A stretch of 33,147 nucleotides of DNA from Sphingomonas faeni (GTDB lineage: Bacteria; Pseudomonadota; Alphaproteobacteria; Sphingomonadales; Sphingomonadaceae). The first letter of the stretch is position 1, and each line of letters opens with the position of its first letter. Below the pieces are notes generated by a model. It was not told where the DNA came from. It worked only from the letters and a program-made list of their open reading frames with translations, and did not search any database. This document shows, piece by piece, positions 21,604 to 29,900 of this stretch. The stretch covers positions 1 to 33,147 of the forward strand of contig NZ_JANBVH010000046.1 of the NCBI RefSeq assembly GCF_024273235.1, given 5' to 3'. The position numbers and the translations under genes were made by a program.

Positions 21604-21738
21604 ATGCGTAAGTTGGTTGGACTGGCCGTCGTCGCAGGCGCGCTCATGGTTTCGGCATGCAACACCGTCGAGGGTGCAGGCAAGGACGTCGCATCGGCCG
21701 GCAAGACCGTCGCGAAGACCGCAGACGGCGCCAAGTAA
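21604..21738 (+). CDS. Entericidin-like small lipoprotein
   Basis: Lipoprotein precursor of 44 residues. The signal peptide MRKLVGLAVVAGALMVSAC ends in a lipobox (VSAC) whose Cys19 would be lipidated. The mature part, NTVEGAGKDVASAGKTVAK, is the short amphipathic Gly/Ala/Lys helix of the entericidin A/B family (ecnA/ecnB toxin-antidote-like lipoproteins, stress-inducible in enterics). A strong ribosome site, TGGAGGAAG, lies at 21592-21600. Its place after the stress locus and behind a possible EcfG promoter suggests stress induction. Only one such gene is present, so a toxin-antidote pair is not supported. It is followed by a strong terminator. Confidence 0.9.
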   Translation: MRKLVGLAVVAGALMVSACNTVEGAGKDVASAGKTVAKTADGAK

Positions 21739-21760
21739 GCCCTTGCGCTTCTGGTAATGG

Positions 21761-21797
21761 AACGGGGCCCGGTGCACACGCACCGGGCCCCGTTTTC
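21761..21797. terminator. Bidirectional terminator between entericidin-like gene and tatC
   Basis: A perfect 15-bp stem (21761-21775 with 21780-21794) closes a 4-base ACAC loop and is followed by TT (TTTT counting the stem end) on the plus strand. It lies between convergent genes. Confidence 0.88.
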
Positions 21798-21829
21798 GTA
21801 TCGGCGTTTTGCGTTCTTAACTCTCGACC

Positions 21830-22612
21830 TTAACTCTCGACGATGTCGGTGGACTCGCCCTCGACCGCCTTGGCCTTCGCCCGGCTGCGCTCGGTGAACC
21901 AGATCCCGATCAGCGCCATCTCGTACAGGATCACCAGCGGGATCGCGAGCAACAGCTGCGACCCGATATCCGGCGGCGTCAGCACCGCGGCGATCGCGAA
22001 CGCGGCGACGATCGCGTAGCGCCGCGCACCGATCAGCTGTTTCCGCGTAACGATCCCGGCCCGCTCCAGCAGCATCAGCAGCACCGGCAGCAGGAACGAG
22101 ATCCCGAAGCCGAACAGGAACTGCATGGTGAACGACAGATAATTGCCGATCGCCGGCAGCGCCTCGCGGTGAATCCCGCCGACCATCCCGTCGAACCCGA
22201 GCAGGAAGTGCAGCGCCATCGGGATCGCGATGTAATAGGCCATCGCCGCGCCGGTCAGGAACAGCACCGGCGTCGCGAGGATGAACGGGAACAGTGCCCG
22301 CTTCTCCTTCTTGTAGAGGCCGGGCGCGACGAATTGCCACAGCTGGTTCGCGATAACGGGGAACGACAGCATCATCGCCGCGAAGAACGCCACCTTGATC
22401 TGGACGAAGAACGCTTCGAAGATCTCGGTGTAAATGACCTTGTTCTGCCCCGCCGCGAGCAGCGGGTGGACCAGGAAGCCGAAGATATCCTCGGCGAAGT
22501 ACATCGCGATCCCGAACGTCACGATCAGCGCGGCGATGCAATATAGCAGCCGCCGCCGCAGCTCGATCAGATGGTCGAGCAACGGCGCCCGGCTTGCGTC
22601 GATCTCGCTCAT
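21830..22612 (-). CDS. tatC: Sec-independent protein translocase TatC
   Basis: Polytopic inner-membrane protein of 260 residues with six hydrophobic segments (near 19-43, 68-92, 106-130, 155-182, 193-207 and 212-228). It is the twin-arginine signal receptor of the Tat pathway, which exports folded proteins. Family signatures are LLDHLIELRRRLL at the N-terminus, the first-loop segment EAFFVQIKVAFFA, PVIANQLWQFVAPGLYKKEK, and the conserved P-x-loop region after the fourth helix. ATG at 22612 gives the usual MSEIDASRAPLLDHL start. It follows tatB by 43 bases and is the last gene of the tatA-tatB-tatC set. Confidence 0.96.
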   Translation of the reverse strand: MSEIDASRAPLLDHLIELRRRLLYCIAALIVTFGIAMYFAEDIFGFLVHPLLAAGQNKVIYTEIFEAFFVQIKVAFFAAMMLSFPVIANQLWQFVAPGLYKKEKRALFPFILATPVLFLTGAAMAYYIAIPMALHFLLGFDGMVGGIHREALPAIGNYLSFTMQFLFGFGISFLLPVLLMLLERAGIVTRKQLIGARRYAIVAAFAIAAVLTPPDIGSQLLLAIPLVILYEMALIGIWFTERSRAKAKAVEGESTDIVES

Positions 22613-22655
22613 ACTATGCTTTCGGCGTTATATGGGGCGATGATGGCGGAGCGGC

Positions 22656-23195
22656 TCATGATGGCGCCACGTCGGACTTGCCAGTCTTGTCGTCGCGGTG
22701 AGGCGCGGTCGTGACCGGCGTATCCAACGGCGTATCGAACAGGTCCGGGGCACGATGGCCGACGGGCTTGTGCTCCTGGTCGGCAGGCGCAGGCGATACC
22801 GCAGGCGGAGCGGCGGCGACCACTGGCTTCTCGACCATCACCGGCTCGTCCGTATGGTCATCGGAAACATGATCCCCGGACCGATAATCGCGGCGATACT
22901 CGTCGGTCTCCGGCGAATGCACGACCTGTGCGGTATCGACCGCGCCGTCCGTACCCGTCTGCGGATGCTCGCGCATGATGCGTTCGTTTTCCGACGCCCA
23001 GCGCTTTTCCATCTCCTCGAGTTCGGCCTCGCGGACCATCGAATCGAAGCCCGAGCGGAATTGCCGCGCGACACCGCGCGCCTTGCCGACCCAATAGCCG
23101 ACCACGCGCATCGCCTTGGGGAGGTCCTTCGGACCGATCACGACGAGCGCGACGAATGCCACGAGCATGAACTCGGAGGGCGCGATATCGAACAT
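22656..23195 (-). CDS. tatB: Sec-independent protein translocase TatB
   Basis: Protein of 179 residues: a short N-out membrane helix (MFDIAPSEFMLVAFVALVV, about 3-20), the conserved hinge IGPKDLP, and an amphipathic helix to about 70 (GKARGVARQFRSGFDSMVRE). A long acidic and proline-rich tail, poorly conserved in the family, follows to the end. The E8 in the helix and the GPKDLP motif distinguish TatB from TatA. It docks with TatC to receive twin-arginine precursors. The ATG at 23195 is 53 bases after tatA. Confidence 0.95.
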   Translation of the reverse strand: MFDIAPSEFMLVAFVALVVIGPKDLPKAMRVVGYWVGKARGVARQFRSGFDSMVREAELEEMEKRWASENERIMREHPQTGTDGAVDTAQVVHSPETDEYRRDYRSGDHVSDDHTDEPVMVEKPVVAAAPPAVSPAPADQEHKPVGHRAPDLFDTPLDTPVTTAPHRDDKTGKSDVAPS

Positions 23196-23248
23196 TCAGC
23201 CGCGCCTATCTAGGGTCTTCAACTCTGCCAATTTCAAGCACGATCGCT

Positions 23249-23494
23249 TCAGGCAGGACGGTCGTCGCGGACGCGATTGCCGTCGCGATCGAACGCGGGA
23301 TCGGCCGACTTCTGCGCTTCGATCCGCGCCGACGGCTTGGCCGGCGTCTCGTCGTCGGGCTCGGCCATGCCCTTCTTGAAGTTCTTAACGCCCTTGGCGA
23401 CATCGCCCATCAGGCTGGAAAAACGACCGCCGCCAAGAAGGAGGATCGCGACGACCGCGAGGACGAGCAAGTGAATCGGGCTAAAACCGCCCAT
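23249..23494 (-). CDS. tatA: Sec-independent protein translocase TatA
   Basis: Protein of 81 residues: membrane helix SPIHLLVLAVVAILLLGG (about 5-22), the FSS-x-GD-hinge, and an amphipathic helix (DVAKGVKNFKKGMAE). A short charged tail follows. It oligomerises to form the Tat conduit. Two in-frame ATGs (23500, 23494) compete; AGGAG at 23502-23506 on the coding strand is only about one base before the first but seven before the second, so I choose 23494 (MGGFSPIHLL), which is also the family N-terminus. The gap from scpB is short, so the scp and tat genes likely share a transcript. Confidence 0.95.
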   Translation of the reverse strand: MGGFSPIHLLVLAVVAILLLGGGRFSSLMGDVAKGVKNFKKGMAEPDDETPAKPSARIEAQKSADPAFDRDGNRVRDDRPA

Positions 23495-23529
23495 GGCCAT
23501 TCTCCTGAAAACTGAACCCTATCTAAGGC

Positions 23530-24132
23530 TCATCCCGCCTCAATGCCAGAGATTGCGCCATTCCCACCGCCATCTTCGCTATCTTCGAGCCGATCGAAGG
23601 CGAGATCGACCGGATCGAGCAGCCCGGCGGCGCGCAGATCGTCGATCCCCGGCAGGTCGCGCCGGCTGGTCAGCCCGAAATGGACAAGGAATTCGGGGCT
23701 GGTCGCGAACATCAGCGGCCGTCCCGGCACCTCGCGCCGCCCCGCCGGCTTTACCCAGCCCGCCTCCATCAGCACGTCGAGCGTCCCCTTCGAGATCTGC
23801 ACCCCGCGAATCGCCTCGATCTCGGCGCGCGTCACCGGTTCGTGATAGGCGATGATCGCCAGCGTCTCGATACCTGCGCGACTGAGCCGGCGCGGTTCCT
23901 CGCGGTCGCGACGGAGCATGTGCGCCATGTCCGGCGCGGTCTGGAACTGCCACCGCTCGCCGCGCCGCACGATATGGATACCGCGCCCGGCATAATCCGC
24001 GATGAGCCGGTCCAGCGCCGCGCGGACATCGCCCGCCCCGACATGCGCGCGGATCGAGTCCAGCGTCAGCGGGGTCTCGGCCGCGAACAGCACCGCCTCG
24101 ACCGCCCGTACGAAATCATCCGGCGGCGTCAC
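23530..24132 (-). CDS. scpB: Segregation and condensation protein ScpB
   Basis: Winged-helix protein of 200 residues, one of the two non-SMC subunits of the SMC-ScpAB condensin, needed for chromosome segregation. The two winged-helix domains cover about 5-80 and 85-165. Family motifs include AVEAVLFAAETPLTLD near the N-terminus and LSRAGIETLAIIAYHEPVTR with EIEAIRGV. GTG at 24132 overlaps the scpA stop as GTGA, so translation is coupled. A longer in-frame extension upstream, through scpA in another frame, is not real. The C-terminal tail is acidic and glycine-rich. Confidence 0.95.
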   Translation of the reverse strand: MTPPDDFVRAVEAVLFAAETPLTLDSIRAHVGAGDVRAALDRLIADYAGRGIHIVRRGERWQFQTAPDMAHMLRRDREEPRRLSRAGIETLAIIAYHEPVTRAEIEAIRGVQISKGTLDVLMEAGWVKPAGRREVPGRPLMFATSPEFLVHFGLTSRRDLPGIDDLRAAGLLDPVDLAFDRLEDSEDGGGNGAISGIEAG

Positions 24133-24851
24133 GCGCGCGCCCTCAGATAGAGCGGCGCGAACGGCGAGGCCTGGCGCAGTTCGATCTTTCCCTGTCGCGC
24201 GAGTTCGAGCGCAGCGACGAAGCTCGACGCGAGCGCGGATCGCCGTAGACGTTCTCCGGCTTCGGGCAGGAAGCTCTCGATCACGCTCCAGTCGATCCGT
24301 TCGCCGACCAGCATCGACACGCGCTCCAGCGCCGCCTCCAGCGTCATCACCTCGCGGTCGGCGACGACATGCATCACCGGCCGCGTCCGCGCGGAAATCC
24401 GACCGTAAGCGGCGATCAGGTCGAAGATCTCCGCCTGCCACGCCGCCTTCCGCACCGTCCGCAGCCCCTCGGGTGCCCCCCGCAGGAACACGTCGCGGCC
24501 GGTCCGATCGCGCGCCATCAGCCGCGCGCCGGCCTCGCGCATCGCACTCAGCCGCTCGAGCCGCAGTTGCAGCCGCAGCGCGAGTTCTTCCGGGTCCGGC
24601 TCGGCGAGCGGATCGCGCGGCAACAGCAACGCCGATTTGAGATACGCCAGCCACGCCGCCATCACGAGATAGTCCGCCGCCAGTTCCAGCTTCAGCGCGC
24701 GCGCGGAATCGACGTAGGCGAGATACTGCTCGACCAGCGCGAGGATCGAAATCTTCCGCAGATCGACCTTCTGCCCGCGCGCGAGCGACAGCAACAGATC
24801 GAGCGGCCCTTCCCACCCGTCCAGATCCAGCGTCAGTTGGGCGTCGTCCAT
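24129..24851 (-). CDS. scpA: Segregation and condensation protein ScpA
   Basis: Kleisin subunit of 240 residues that bridges SMC head domains and binds ScpB. The N-terminal SMC-neck-binding region has WEGPLDLLLSLARGQKVDLR, the hallmark of ScpA. The middle contains the acidic, helical ScpB-binding part, and the C-terminal winged helix near 180-240 (VASSFVAALELARQGKIEL type) ends FAPLYLR. ATG at 24851 gives the normal MDDAQLTLDLDGWEGP start. In most alphaproteobacteria nagZ lies directly upstream; here 880 bases with an extra gene intervene. Confidence 0.95.
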   Translation of the reverse strand: MDDAQLTLDLDGWEGPLDLLLSLARGQKVDLRKISILALVEQYLAYVDSARALKLELAADYLVMAAWLAYLKSALLLPRDPLAEPDPEELALRLQLRLERLSAMREAGARLMARDRTGRDVFLRGAPEGLRTVRKAAWQAEIFDLIAAYGRISARTRPVMHVVADREVMTLEAALERVSMLVGERIDWSVIESFLPEAGERLRRSALASSFVAALELARQGKIELRQASPFAPLYLRARA

Positions 24852-25015
24852 GACGCCGCGATACAGGATCGCCCGCGGTTCGGCATCCGCGAAAGCAAGG
24901 GTGAGCGGGAGACTCGTGTCGCTCGCATGTGCCCAGTAAACATCCGGTACCGCGACCTATTCCGCATCAGATTTCTGCATAGCCGTGTGGCCCGGTTCTC
25001 CGCCGTTTTCGGATC

Positions 25016-25041
25016 GATGCAAAAGTTGTGAGTTTTGCATC
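25016..25041. repeat. 26-bp palindrome, left flank of low-GC islet
   Basis: GATGCAAAA-8 bases-TTTTGCATC: a 9-bp perfect inverted repeat. The same element occurs at 25687-25712 in the same orientation and with 23 of 26 identical bases. Together they bracket the unknown gene at 25074-25595. Confidence 0.85.
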
Positions 25042-25073
25042 ACGCATGACCGAGATTGGGAGGAAAGCAGTCG

Positions 25074-25595
25074 CTAGAGTAGGACCTCCTCGACCGCCTT
25101 TCGTCTCATACCGAGCTTGAAAGCCACGAGCAGACAAACGGCTGCGAAGGCCAAGAACGCTATTGTATCTAGCCAAACAGCTCCCAGCATCGTGTAGGCG
25201 GCCGGCTCGACGAGAAGTGTGCTCATGTGCCGCGTAGGCGCATAGCACTCCCACCACTCCCCCCGCCACGCTATCAGGACGTAATCGGAATCCGCCAGGT
25301 GGCTGTATTTCGCGGCGTCGCGATCGCACTGATCAAAACCCGAAGGCGCCAACCAGACTTCGTAACTTCCCGAGCTAGCGGGAGGCAAAACAGCACCAAG
25401 CTCCTTGGCGTTTGGTAAACGTCCGTGGCTCCTACGAAAGCCCCCTATGGCGTCCGCAACAATCCTGAATTGACCGTCTAACCGTAAGCTATTTTCAATG
25501 GTGTGATCGATGCCCGCCCGGTTCCCGACTGCCAGCAGACAGGCCACCAAAGCCAGCAGAACAAGCAAGGCGGCGGAGGCTCTCCGAATTAGCAT
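25074..25595 (-). CDS. Unknown membrane-anchored protein in a low-GC islet
   Basis: I do not recognise this protein (173 residues from ATG 25595; ATG 25637 or 25634 would add 14 or 13). It has an N-terminal membrane segment (ASAALLVLLALVACLLAVG, about 6-24) and an extracytoplasmic domain of about 110 residues with two cysteines (FDQC, WWEC). A second membrane segment lies near 139-160 (WLDTIAFLAFAAVCLLVAFK), with a short basic tail. Motif RSHGRLPNAKEL near 55-66 recalls short pilin-like or DUF domains but is not diagnostic. GC content and codon use are clearly lower than in the neighbours, and the gene is bracketed by two copies of one palindrome, both signs of acquisition. Confidence 0.65.
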   Translation of the reverse strand: MLIRRASAALLVLLALVACLLAVGNRAGIDHTIENSLRLDGQFRIVADAIGGFRRSHGRLPNAKELGAVLPPASSGSYEVWLAPSGFDQCDRDAAKYSHLADSDYVLIAWRGEWWECYAPTRHMSTLLVEPAAYTMLGAVWLDTIAFLAFAAVCLLVAFKLGMRRKAVEEVLL

Positions 25596-25686
25596 AGCTC
25601 GATCCTGCCAAATCGCTCGGTCGGCGGAAAGCATCAAATCTCTGCTATTGAGCGTCAGCCGACCCGCTGCTTTGCACCGCGACGTT

Positions 25687-25712
25687 GATGCAAAACTTTT
25701 GAATTTTGCATC
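25687..25712. repeat. 26-bp palindrome, right flank of low-GC islet
   Basis: GATGCAAAACTTTTGAATTTTGCATC family copy, a 9-bp perfect inverted repeat around an 8-base centre; 20 bases beyond the end of nagZ. It is the partner of 25016-25041. Confidence 0.85.
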
Positions 25713-25732
25713 AATGGGCGCATGTTTTTCTG

Positions 25733-26734
25733 TCAGGCGCGCTCCAGCAGAGCATCCCGCGTGGCGATCAGGTCAGCGACGTCACCTTTGGCTGGTCCGA
25801 CCGACGCCATTGCGCGGTCGAGGCGGGCGCGGGAGGCGTCGGAGATTTCACCCAAGCGCCCGGCGATCTCGACCATCTCGTCCATCCGCGCCCAGCAATC
25901 GAGCACAAGGTCACAGCCTGCCGCGATCGCGCCAGCTGCCTTGTCGCCGGCGGTGCCCGACAGTGCCTTCATATCGATGTCGTCGGTCATCAACAGCCCG
26001 TCGAAGCCGATCCGCTCGCGGATGATCCGCTCGATCACGATCGGGGACAGCGTCGCGGGGCGGTCGGCGTCCCACGCGTCGAAGACGATGTGCGAGGTCA
26101 TGCCCATCGGCGCCTGGTTGAGCGTGCGGAAGGGTTCGAGGTCGATCTCGAGTTCGGCGTAGGTCGCGGTGACGGTCGGGAGGTGGTGGTGCGTGTCCAC
26201 GCGCGCTCGGCCGTGGCCGGGCATATGCTTCACCACGCCGACGACGCCGCCCTCGGCCAGCCCTTCCAGTGTCGCCCGGCCGAGCGCCGCGACGCGCATC
26301 GGGTCGGCGCCGAACGTGCGGCACGCCACGGCTTCGGTCGTATCGGGTTGCGCCACGTCGAGTAGCGGCGCGCAGTCGACGGTTATCCCGACCTCGCTGA
26401 GCATCACGCCCAGCGCCTGCCCGTTCGCACGTGCCGCCTGGATCGCAGTCATCGGGGCGCGTTCATAGGCTGCATCGAATACCGGGCCTGCTGGGAATGC
26501 GGGCCATTCGGGGGGACCCATCCGCGCGACGCGGCCGCCTTCCTGATCGATCAGGATCGCCAGATTGTTGCGACCGGCGAGCGCGCGGAGCGAGTCGGTC
26601 AGCGCCCTTACCTGCGTGCGATCGACGATGTTGCGCTTGAACAGGATGTAGCCGGCGGGTTCGCACTCGGCGAAGAACGCGCGTTCGGCGGGGGTGAGGA
26701 CGGGGCCGGACAGGCCGAAGATGACGGGCTTCAT
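25733..26734 (-). CDS. nagZ: Beta-N-acetylhexosaminidase NagZ
   Basis: Cytoplasmic glycoside hydrolase family 3 enzyme of 333 residues that removes N-acetylglucosamine from anhydro-muropeptides in cell-wall recycling. Signatures: D63 in LIDQEGGRVAR (substrate binding), K169-H170 and H174 in VVKHMPGHG, the acid/base dyad D180/H182 in the DTHHHLP loop, and the nucleophile aspartate in MTDDIDMKAL (251-252). No signal peptide is seen, as expected. ATG at 26734 gives the compact family start MKPVIFGLSG. Usual alphaproteobacterial order is nagZ-scpA-scpB-tatABC on one strand, preserved here apart from the inserted islet. Confidence 0.95.
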   Translation of the reverse strand: MKPVIFGLSGPVLTPAERAFFAECEPAGYILFKRNIVDRTQVRALTDSLRALAGRNNLAILIDQEGGRVARMGPPEWPAFPAGPVFDAAYERAPMTAIQAARANGQALGVMLSEVGITVDCAPLLDVAQPDTTEAVACRTFGADPMRVAALGRATLEGLAEGGVVGVVKHMPGHGRARVDTHHHLPTVTATYAELEIDLEPFRTLNQAPMGMTSHIVFDAWDADRPATLSPIVIERIIRERIGFDGLLMTDDIDMKALSGTAGDKAAGAIAAGCDLVLDCWARMDEMVEIAGRLGEISDASRARLDRAMASVGPAKGDVADLIATRDALLERA

Positions 26735-26765
26735 GACTGGGTCCTAAACCGAAAAAATCCCCTTA

Positions 26766-26793
26766 CCGTTCACCCTGAGCGAAGTCGAAGGGG
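26766..26793. repeat. Single arm of the GCGAAGTCGAAG repeat family
   Basis: CCGTTCACCCTGAGCGAAGTCGAAGGGG-type sequence (26766-26793), the same family as the arms at 1261-1349, here without a partner. It lies upstream of nagZ in the 221-base gap to tamB. Confidence 0.7.
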
Positions 26794-26814
26794 CTGCGCG
26801 AGATAAGGCCACCA

Positions 26815-26912
26815 CCCGGGCGAAGGCCGGTGCCCAATTGGGGGACGGTCATGACCCAGGGCAGCATTTCGTTACTGCGACCTTTCCAGTTGGGCCCCGG
26901 CCTTCGCCGGGG
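26815..26912. repeat. 28-bp inverted repeat, family B copy
   Basis: Arms 26815-26842 and 26885-26912 mirror each other with several mismatches, and the arm shares CGAAGGCCGG and the CCCA(A/G)TTGG tip with the element at 10050-10152. It ends 44 bases beyond the tamB stop. Confidence 0.8.
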
Positions 26913-26955
26913 AGGTACTAATTCGCGAGAATTGCGCGTGAGCAACCGGGAACGC

Positions 26956-29900
26956 TCAATAATCCTTCGACACGCGCACGTTCGCGCTCTGGCGGCCGAG
27001 CGTCGAGATGCTCGACAGCAACGACAGCCAGCGGGTGACCTGGAACTCGACCTGCGTCGCCGAATAGCCCTGACCGTCGGTGACGATCTCCGCATACAGT
27101 CGCCGCGTGACGTATTTGCCGGCGGCGATCGACGTCCCCTGCCCGGTCTGCGGATCGGCGGGGAGGATGCGGAGGCGATCGAGACCGGCCGCGCGACGCA
27201 CCGCGTTGATCGGGTTCAGACCGCTGCCACCGCCCTGCAATGCCGCCACCGCCGCCGCCAGCTGCAACGCCTCGGGCGCGGACAAATTGGTGATCGAGGT
27301 GCCGAACAACAGCCGCGAGAGCAGTTCGTCCTCGGGCAAAGCGGGCGTGCTGGTGAAGCCGATCTCGGGCTTCAGCGCATAGCCGGTCACCCGGATCGAC
27401 GCGCTGAGCCCGGTCGAATCCGCGTTCGCCTCGATATCCAGCGCGGGGTTGGCGGGCACCCCGCCGTCGAACCGGATCACGCCGCGCGCGAGTTCGAACT
27501 GGCGACCGGCGAACTCGTAATCGCCGCGGACCAGCGTCGCGCGACCGGTGATCGCCGGGTTGTCGGGCGCGCCCGCGATCTGGAGGTTGGCGGACCATTC
27601 GCTGGTCAGCCCGAGGCCGCTCACCATAACCTGGTTGGGGGCACGCGCCTTGATCGCCAGCGTCCAGGGCGTGGTGCGTTTCGCGGTTTCCTCCCCGCCC
27701 TCGGGCAGGTTGATCTCTCGAATGTTGAGCTGCGGCACCGCGCTGGCGGCGGTCGCCTGACCGAGACGATAGCGGCTCTTGTCGAGCAGGACGTCGCCCG
27801 CGATCGTGCCGCCCGAGCCGTTCGACTTGAACGTCAGCGGCCCGGAGACGGTGGCGCCGATGTCGTCGCGGTTGATCATCACCGCCTTGTCGGCCTGCAA
27901 GGTCAGGTCGAGGCCGATCCCGGCGGCGGCGGCGAATTCGAACTGGCCGGTGCCGGTGACCCGCCCGCCCTTGCCCGCGTCCGCGCCGAACCGGTCGATC
28001 ACGAGCCGCGAGCCGCCGAAGCGGCCGGTCGCCTGGACGTTGGTGAGGACGGTGCCGGTGGTCGCGCTTTCGATCCGCGCGCCGTTCGCCTGGACGACGC
28101 CGCGTAGGGTCGGGTTGGCGAGCGTACCGACGACGTCCGCGCCGATCGCGACCGGGCCCGAAAGATCGAACAGCTCGACCCCGGTGAGACGCCAGAGCGT
28201 GTCCGCGGGCCCGCTGTACCGAAGCTGCCCGAACAGCCGGGCGTTGCTGATGCGCGACGCGAGGTCGCCTCCTCCAGCATTGGGCCCGAGCGGTGCAAGC
28301 TGGGCCTGCGCGCGCCCGATCGTCCTGCCGCCCGAGGCGATCACCGCGCGCAGGCCGAGCTTGTCGGGCGACAGCACCGCCGCGACGCCGACGTCGATCG
28401 GTCGCGACGACAGGACAAGGCCCGCACGGGCGAGGCCGCGGATCGTGAGGTCGGCCTTGCCGGTCGGCGCGGCGCCGTTCGTCGTGGCGACGTTGAAACG
28501 CCCCGATGCCGAACCGCTCAGGCCGAGGCCGGGATAGCCGATGTCGAGCAAGGCGAGCGGCATCCGCGTCAGGCTGGCGTCGATCGCGGTGCTGGTCGCG
28601 GTGAAGAGCCCGCCGACCTGCGCCTCGCCGCCGCCGAAGCTGAGCTTGGTCGGGGCGAGGTGCCAGCCGTCTTCGGCCTGGGTGACGACGGCGGGCGTGA
28701 GGAGTTTCAACGGGCGACCGTCGAGCGTGCCTTGCGCGGAGATCGCGTAGCTGTTCGCTGTGACCTGCGTGACGCTCTGGATATCGAAGGCGCGACCGCG
28801 AGAGCCGGCGATCGATGCCTTGATCGTGCCCACCCCGCCGCGGAGCGATGCGGAACCGTTGAACCGCGCGAGGCTGAGCGCGCCGCGGCGCAGGCCGAGC
28901 CCGGTCGCGGTCGCCTCGATCGAGGTGCCGGCGGGATCGAGCAACGTGACGAAATCGAGCTTGCCCTGGCGAAGTGCAACGGTGTCGAGCGTCGCGGCTT
29001 TTGCAGCGAGATGGCCTTCGATGCGCTGGATCTGGCCGACCGGACGGAACAGGAGTTCACCCGAGATACCGCCGCCTGCGACCGCGAGCGCGCCGTTGAA
29101 GCCGCCATCGACGACCGCGATATTGCCGCTCGCTTTGGTGCCGGCGACGTTCAACGCGGCGATCGCGATCGTCGCGCCCTGCCCCGGCGGCAACAGGATC
29201 GCGCCGTTGGTCGTGAACGGCCCGAGCCGCGATCCACCCGCCGCGGTGAAGGCGAACCCCTGCGCCGTCGGATCGAGATGCGCGCGGACGTTCGACAGGC
29301 CGAGCGTCGCATTCGGGCTCGCGAAGACGAGATCGAGCGTCGGCTTCTCGATCTGCCCATCGAGTTTCAGCGTGAGCGGACCATAGGTCTGCTGGCGCCC
29401 GCCGCCCTCGAAGTGGAACGTCCCGTCACGCCTGCGATCGCCGTTGCCGGTCAGCCGAATCTGCGGCGCGGTCAGCACCAGATTGGTGAAGTGCAGGACA
29501 CCATCGGTAGTGCGTTCGAGATTGGTGGTGATCCGCGGCAATCCGCCTGCGAGGCTGCGGAAGAACGCGTTGTCGAGCCGTACCATCTGCGCGCTGCCCT
29601 GCCCGATCACGCGCGTACCCTTGCGGTTCGGGCCGGGGACCACCCGAAGCGTGGACTTCACGTCGACGATGCCGAGCCCCGGGATCAGATACCGCCCGAG
29701 CCCGCCATTGATGCCGACCTCGAACTGGCCGTTGCGCAGGTCGACGACCAGATTGATGCTGCCGGTGAGCTTGTCGGACCGGAGCTTGAGCGCGTCGCCG
29801 GTCAGCAGCGTCGGGGTCACGCGGAGCAGCCCGTCGACCGACAGGTTGCGCAGGATCCCGCCCGCGACGCTGCCGACGCCGGTGACGCGCGCCGCGGTGA

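Noticed and set aside
21367..21738. 123-codon frame starting at 21367 that includes the entericidin-like gene
   Set aside because: The first part crosses the sRNA hairpins and terminator, and the real start at 21604 has a strong ribosome site and begins a normal lipoprotein signal peptide.
25016..25712. Insertion sequence at the nagZ-scpA junction
   Set aside because: The enclosed protein has no transposase motif and no target duplication is visible, so it is reported as a low-GC islet with flanking palindromes only.
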